DNA from: CAVQEK01 sp964596645
Lineage (GTDB): Bacteria > Bacteroidota > Bacteroidia > Cytophagales > Cyclobacteriaceae
Length of the DNA stretch: 56,136 nt
Reading direction: 5' to 3'
Assembly: GCA_964596645.1 (NCBI GenBank)
Contig: CAZQVB010000029.1
Location: 1-56,136, forward strand
Made by a program: the position numbers and the translations under genes. Below, one piece after another: positions 55,327 to 56,136 of this stretch (within the stretch, counting starts at the first letter, position 1; each line of letters opens with the position of its first letter). Under the pieces are notes generated by a model. That model worked only from the letters and a program-made list of their open reading frames with translations. It was not told where the DNA came from and did not search any database.

Positions 55327-56115
55327 CCAAAAGCCTACCTAAACTACCTGTTTTTCAATGAAGACCTGAGCTTTGATGGCCGCTCCGGCTATGATCCGAT
55401 AAGCAACGATGCACTAAACAACTGGGAAAAACTAAGTATAACGACCGTGGTGCAAAAGCCCGGCTATGTGTATATTTATGTGGCCAATGAGAGCATGGCC
55501 GGTGTGGATGTGTACTTCGACGATCTAACAATAAAACTCACCGAAGGCCCCGCCACCCAGCTGACCGACTACTACCCCTTTGGCCTAAAAATGGAAGCCC
55601 GCAGCTACGCCCGCGAGCACTATAGATTCGGCTACCAGGGCCAGTTTGCAGAAATGGACGAAGAGACGGGGTGGAATGCGTTTGAGGCAAGGATGTATGA
55701 TGCCAAGATTGGGAGGTGGATGGCCACTGATCCGGCTGGGCAGTTTTATTCTTCTTATTTGGGTATGGGAAATAATCCACTTAACCAAATTGATCCGGAT
55801 GGAGCTTATTCTAAAATTGGTGCTCTTTGGAGAAGCGGATTTGGATTAAGGGGAGGTATTTATCAGAGCGGTTTTGACAATAATGGAAAAGAGGTGTGGG
55901 GATTTAATTCAGGCGGAGTGTCGTATTTTGGAACCTATGGTGAGGGGGTTGATCGATTATCTGAATGGAAACCAGATATTTTTCAAAAATGGGGGATGTC
56001 AGATAATATTATTGCCTCTACAACATATAAAATGGCTGATGGGCCATGGGTTACTGCGCAATTTTTTACCCCTTGGCGAAGTGATCATTCCCCAAAAAAC
56101 TGGACAGTAGTTTAA
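55327..56115 (+). pseudogene. RHS repeat-associated core fragment with a unique C-terminal tip, no start codon
   Basis: The frame opens after a TAG at 55324 with PKAYLNYLFFNEDLSFDGRS, the usual Bacteroidota RHS block, then KPGYVYIYVANES, YFDDLTIKL, DYYPFGLKMEARSYAREHYR, FGYQGQFAEMDEETGWNAFE, RMYDAKIGRWMATDPAGQFY and ends the core at NPLNQIDPDG. The following 87 residues (from AYSKIGALWRSGFG to SDHSPKNWTVV) are the variable tip, where RHS proteins carry a toxin; I recognise no toxin family. The stop is at 56113-56115, 21 nt before the edge, so an immunity gene would lie just outside. The proper front of the gene is lacking, so this is an orphan cassette kept for recombination, or a decayed gene. 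An alternative GTG start exists at 55447. Confidence 0.82.
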
Positions 56116-56136
56116 GTTTAAAATAAACCTTTTAAA

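Noticed and set aside
1..56136. tRNA or rRNA genes
   Set aside because: No stretch showed the tRNA T-arm theme with a matching acceptor stem, and no rRNA signature was seen; a covariance search was not possible.
1..56136. Insertion sequence or phage
   Set aside because: No transposase, integrase or phage structural gene was found; the broken sigma and SusC genes show no terminal inverted repeats at their junctions.

Overview
The window looks like a chromosomal stretch of a Bacteroidota member, most likely a Cytophagales-type bacterium. It carries a SusC/RagA TonB-linked receptor, an ECF sigma / FecR anti-sigma / STN-TonB receptor set, several formylglycine sulfatases, secreted glycan hydrolases with SPI or lipoprotein signals, and an RHS-core fragment with the DYYPFGL motif that is typical of this phylum. 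Two runs of N (2719-2757, 10855-10864) and several single-base reading-frame breaks mark it as a draft, possibly metagenomic, assembly. I therefore annotate several interrupted genes as one gene plus an indel.

Layout. 1-168: edge of a leftward gene with apparent indels. 319-3165: leftward group of moeA, a beta-CASP metallo-beta-lactamase nuclease and a small conserved protein. 3339-4941: rightward moaC and a MobB-like/MobA fusion, so the two sides form a divergent molybdenum-cofactor locus. 5005-6362: sulfatase. 6554-11109: rightward envelope cluster (App1-like phosphatase, DUF4235, MscS, YihY/BrkB, DUF748). 11140-16464: leftward SNase/lamin-tail protein, GH95-like lipoprotein and sulfatase lipoprotein. 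16514-17827: an alkyltransferase-like protein facing a CorA transporter. 18087-18819: a sigma factor cut short and joined to the tail of an unrelated gene.

18991-31683 is a rightward glycan-degradation cluster: GH88/105-like hydrolase, pectate-lyase-superfamily beta-helix protein, DUF1593 protein, GH140-like apiosidase, esterase, concanavalin-like protein, sulfatase and a Tat-type TIM-barrel protein. It has no SusC/SusD pair of its own. The content suggests a sulfated, uronate-containing polysaccharide. 44990-54552 holds a leftward hexuronate operon (clan GH-A glycosidase, Na+ symporter, UxaC, SDR fructuronate reductase, RraA-family protein, UxuA, truncated SusC) with a divergent AraC regulator. 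The released uronates from the first cluster could feed this operon; that link is inference.

32007-36600 holds a small 4HB membrane sensor, an APC permease, a 54-aa DUF1328 protein with a strong terminator, a PRC-barrel protein and a GH3-type enzyme. 36601-38532 is the strangest part: three copies of a 150-220 bp structured repeat alternate with AT-rich orphan small membrane ORFs and gene remnants. 38694-44901 is a sigma / FecR / TonB receptor / purple-acid-phosphatase-like module. 54798-56115 is an AT-rich orphan gene followed by a startless RHS cassette with a unique C-terminal tip, which ends just before the window edge.
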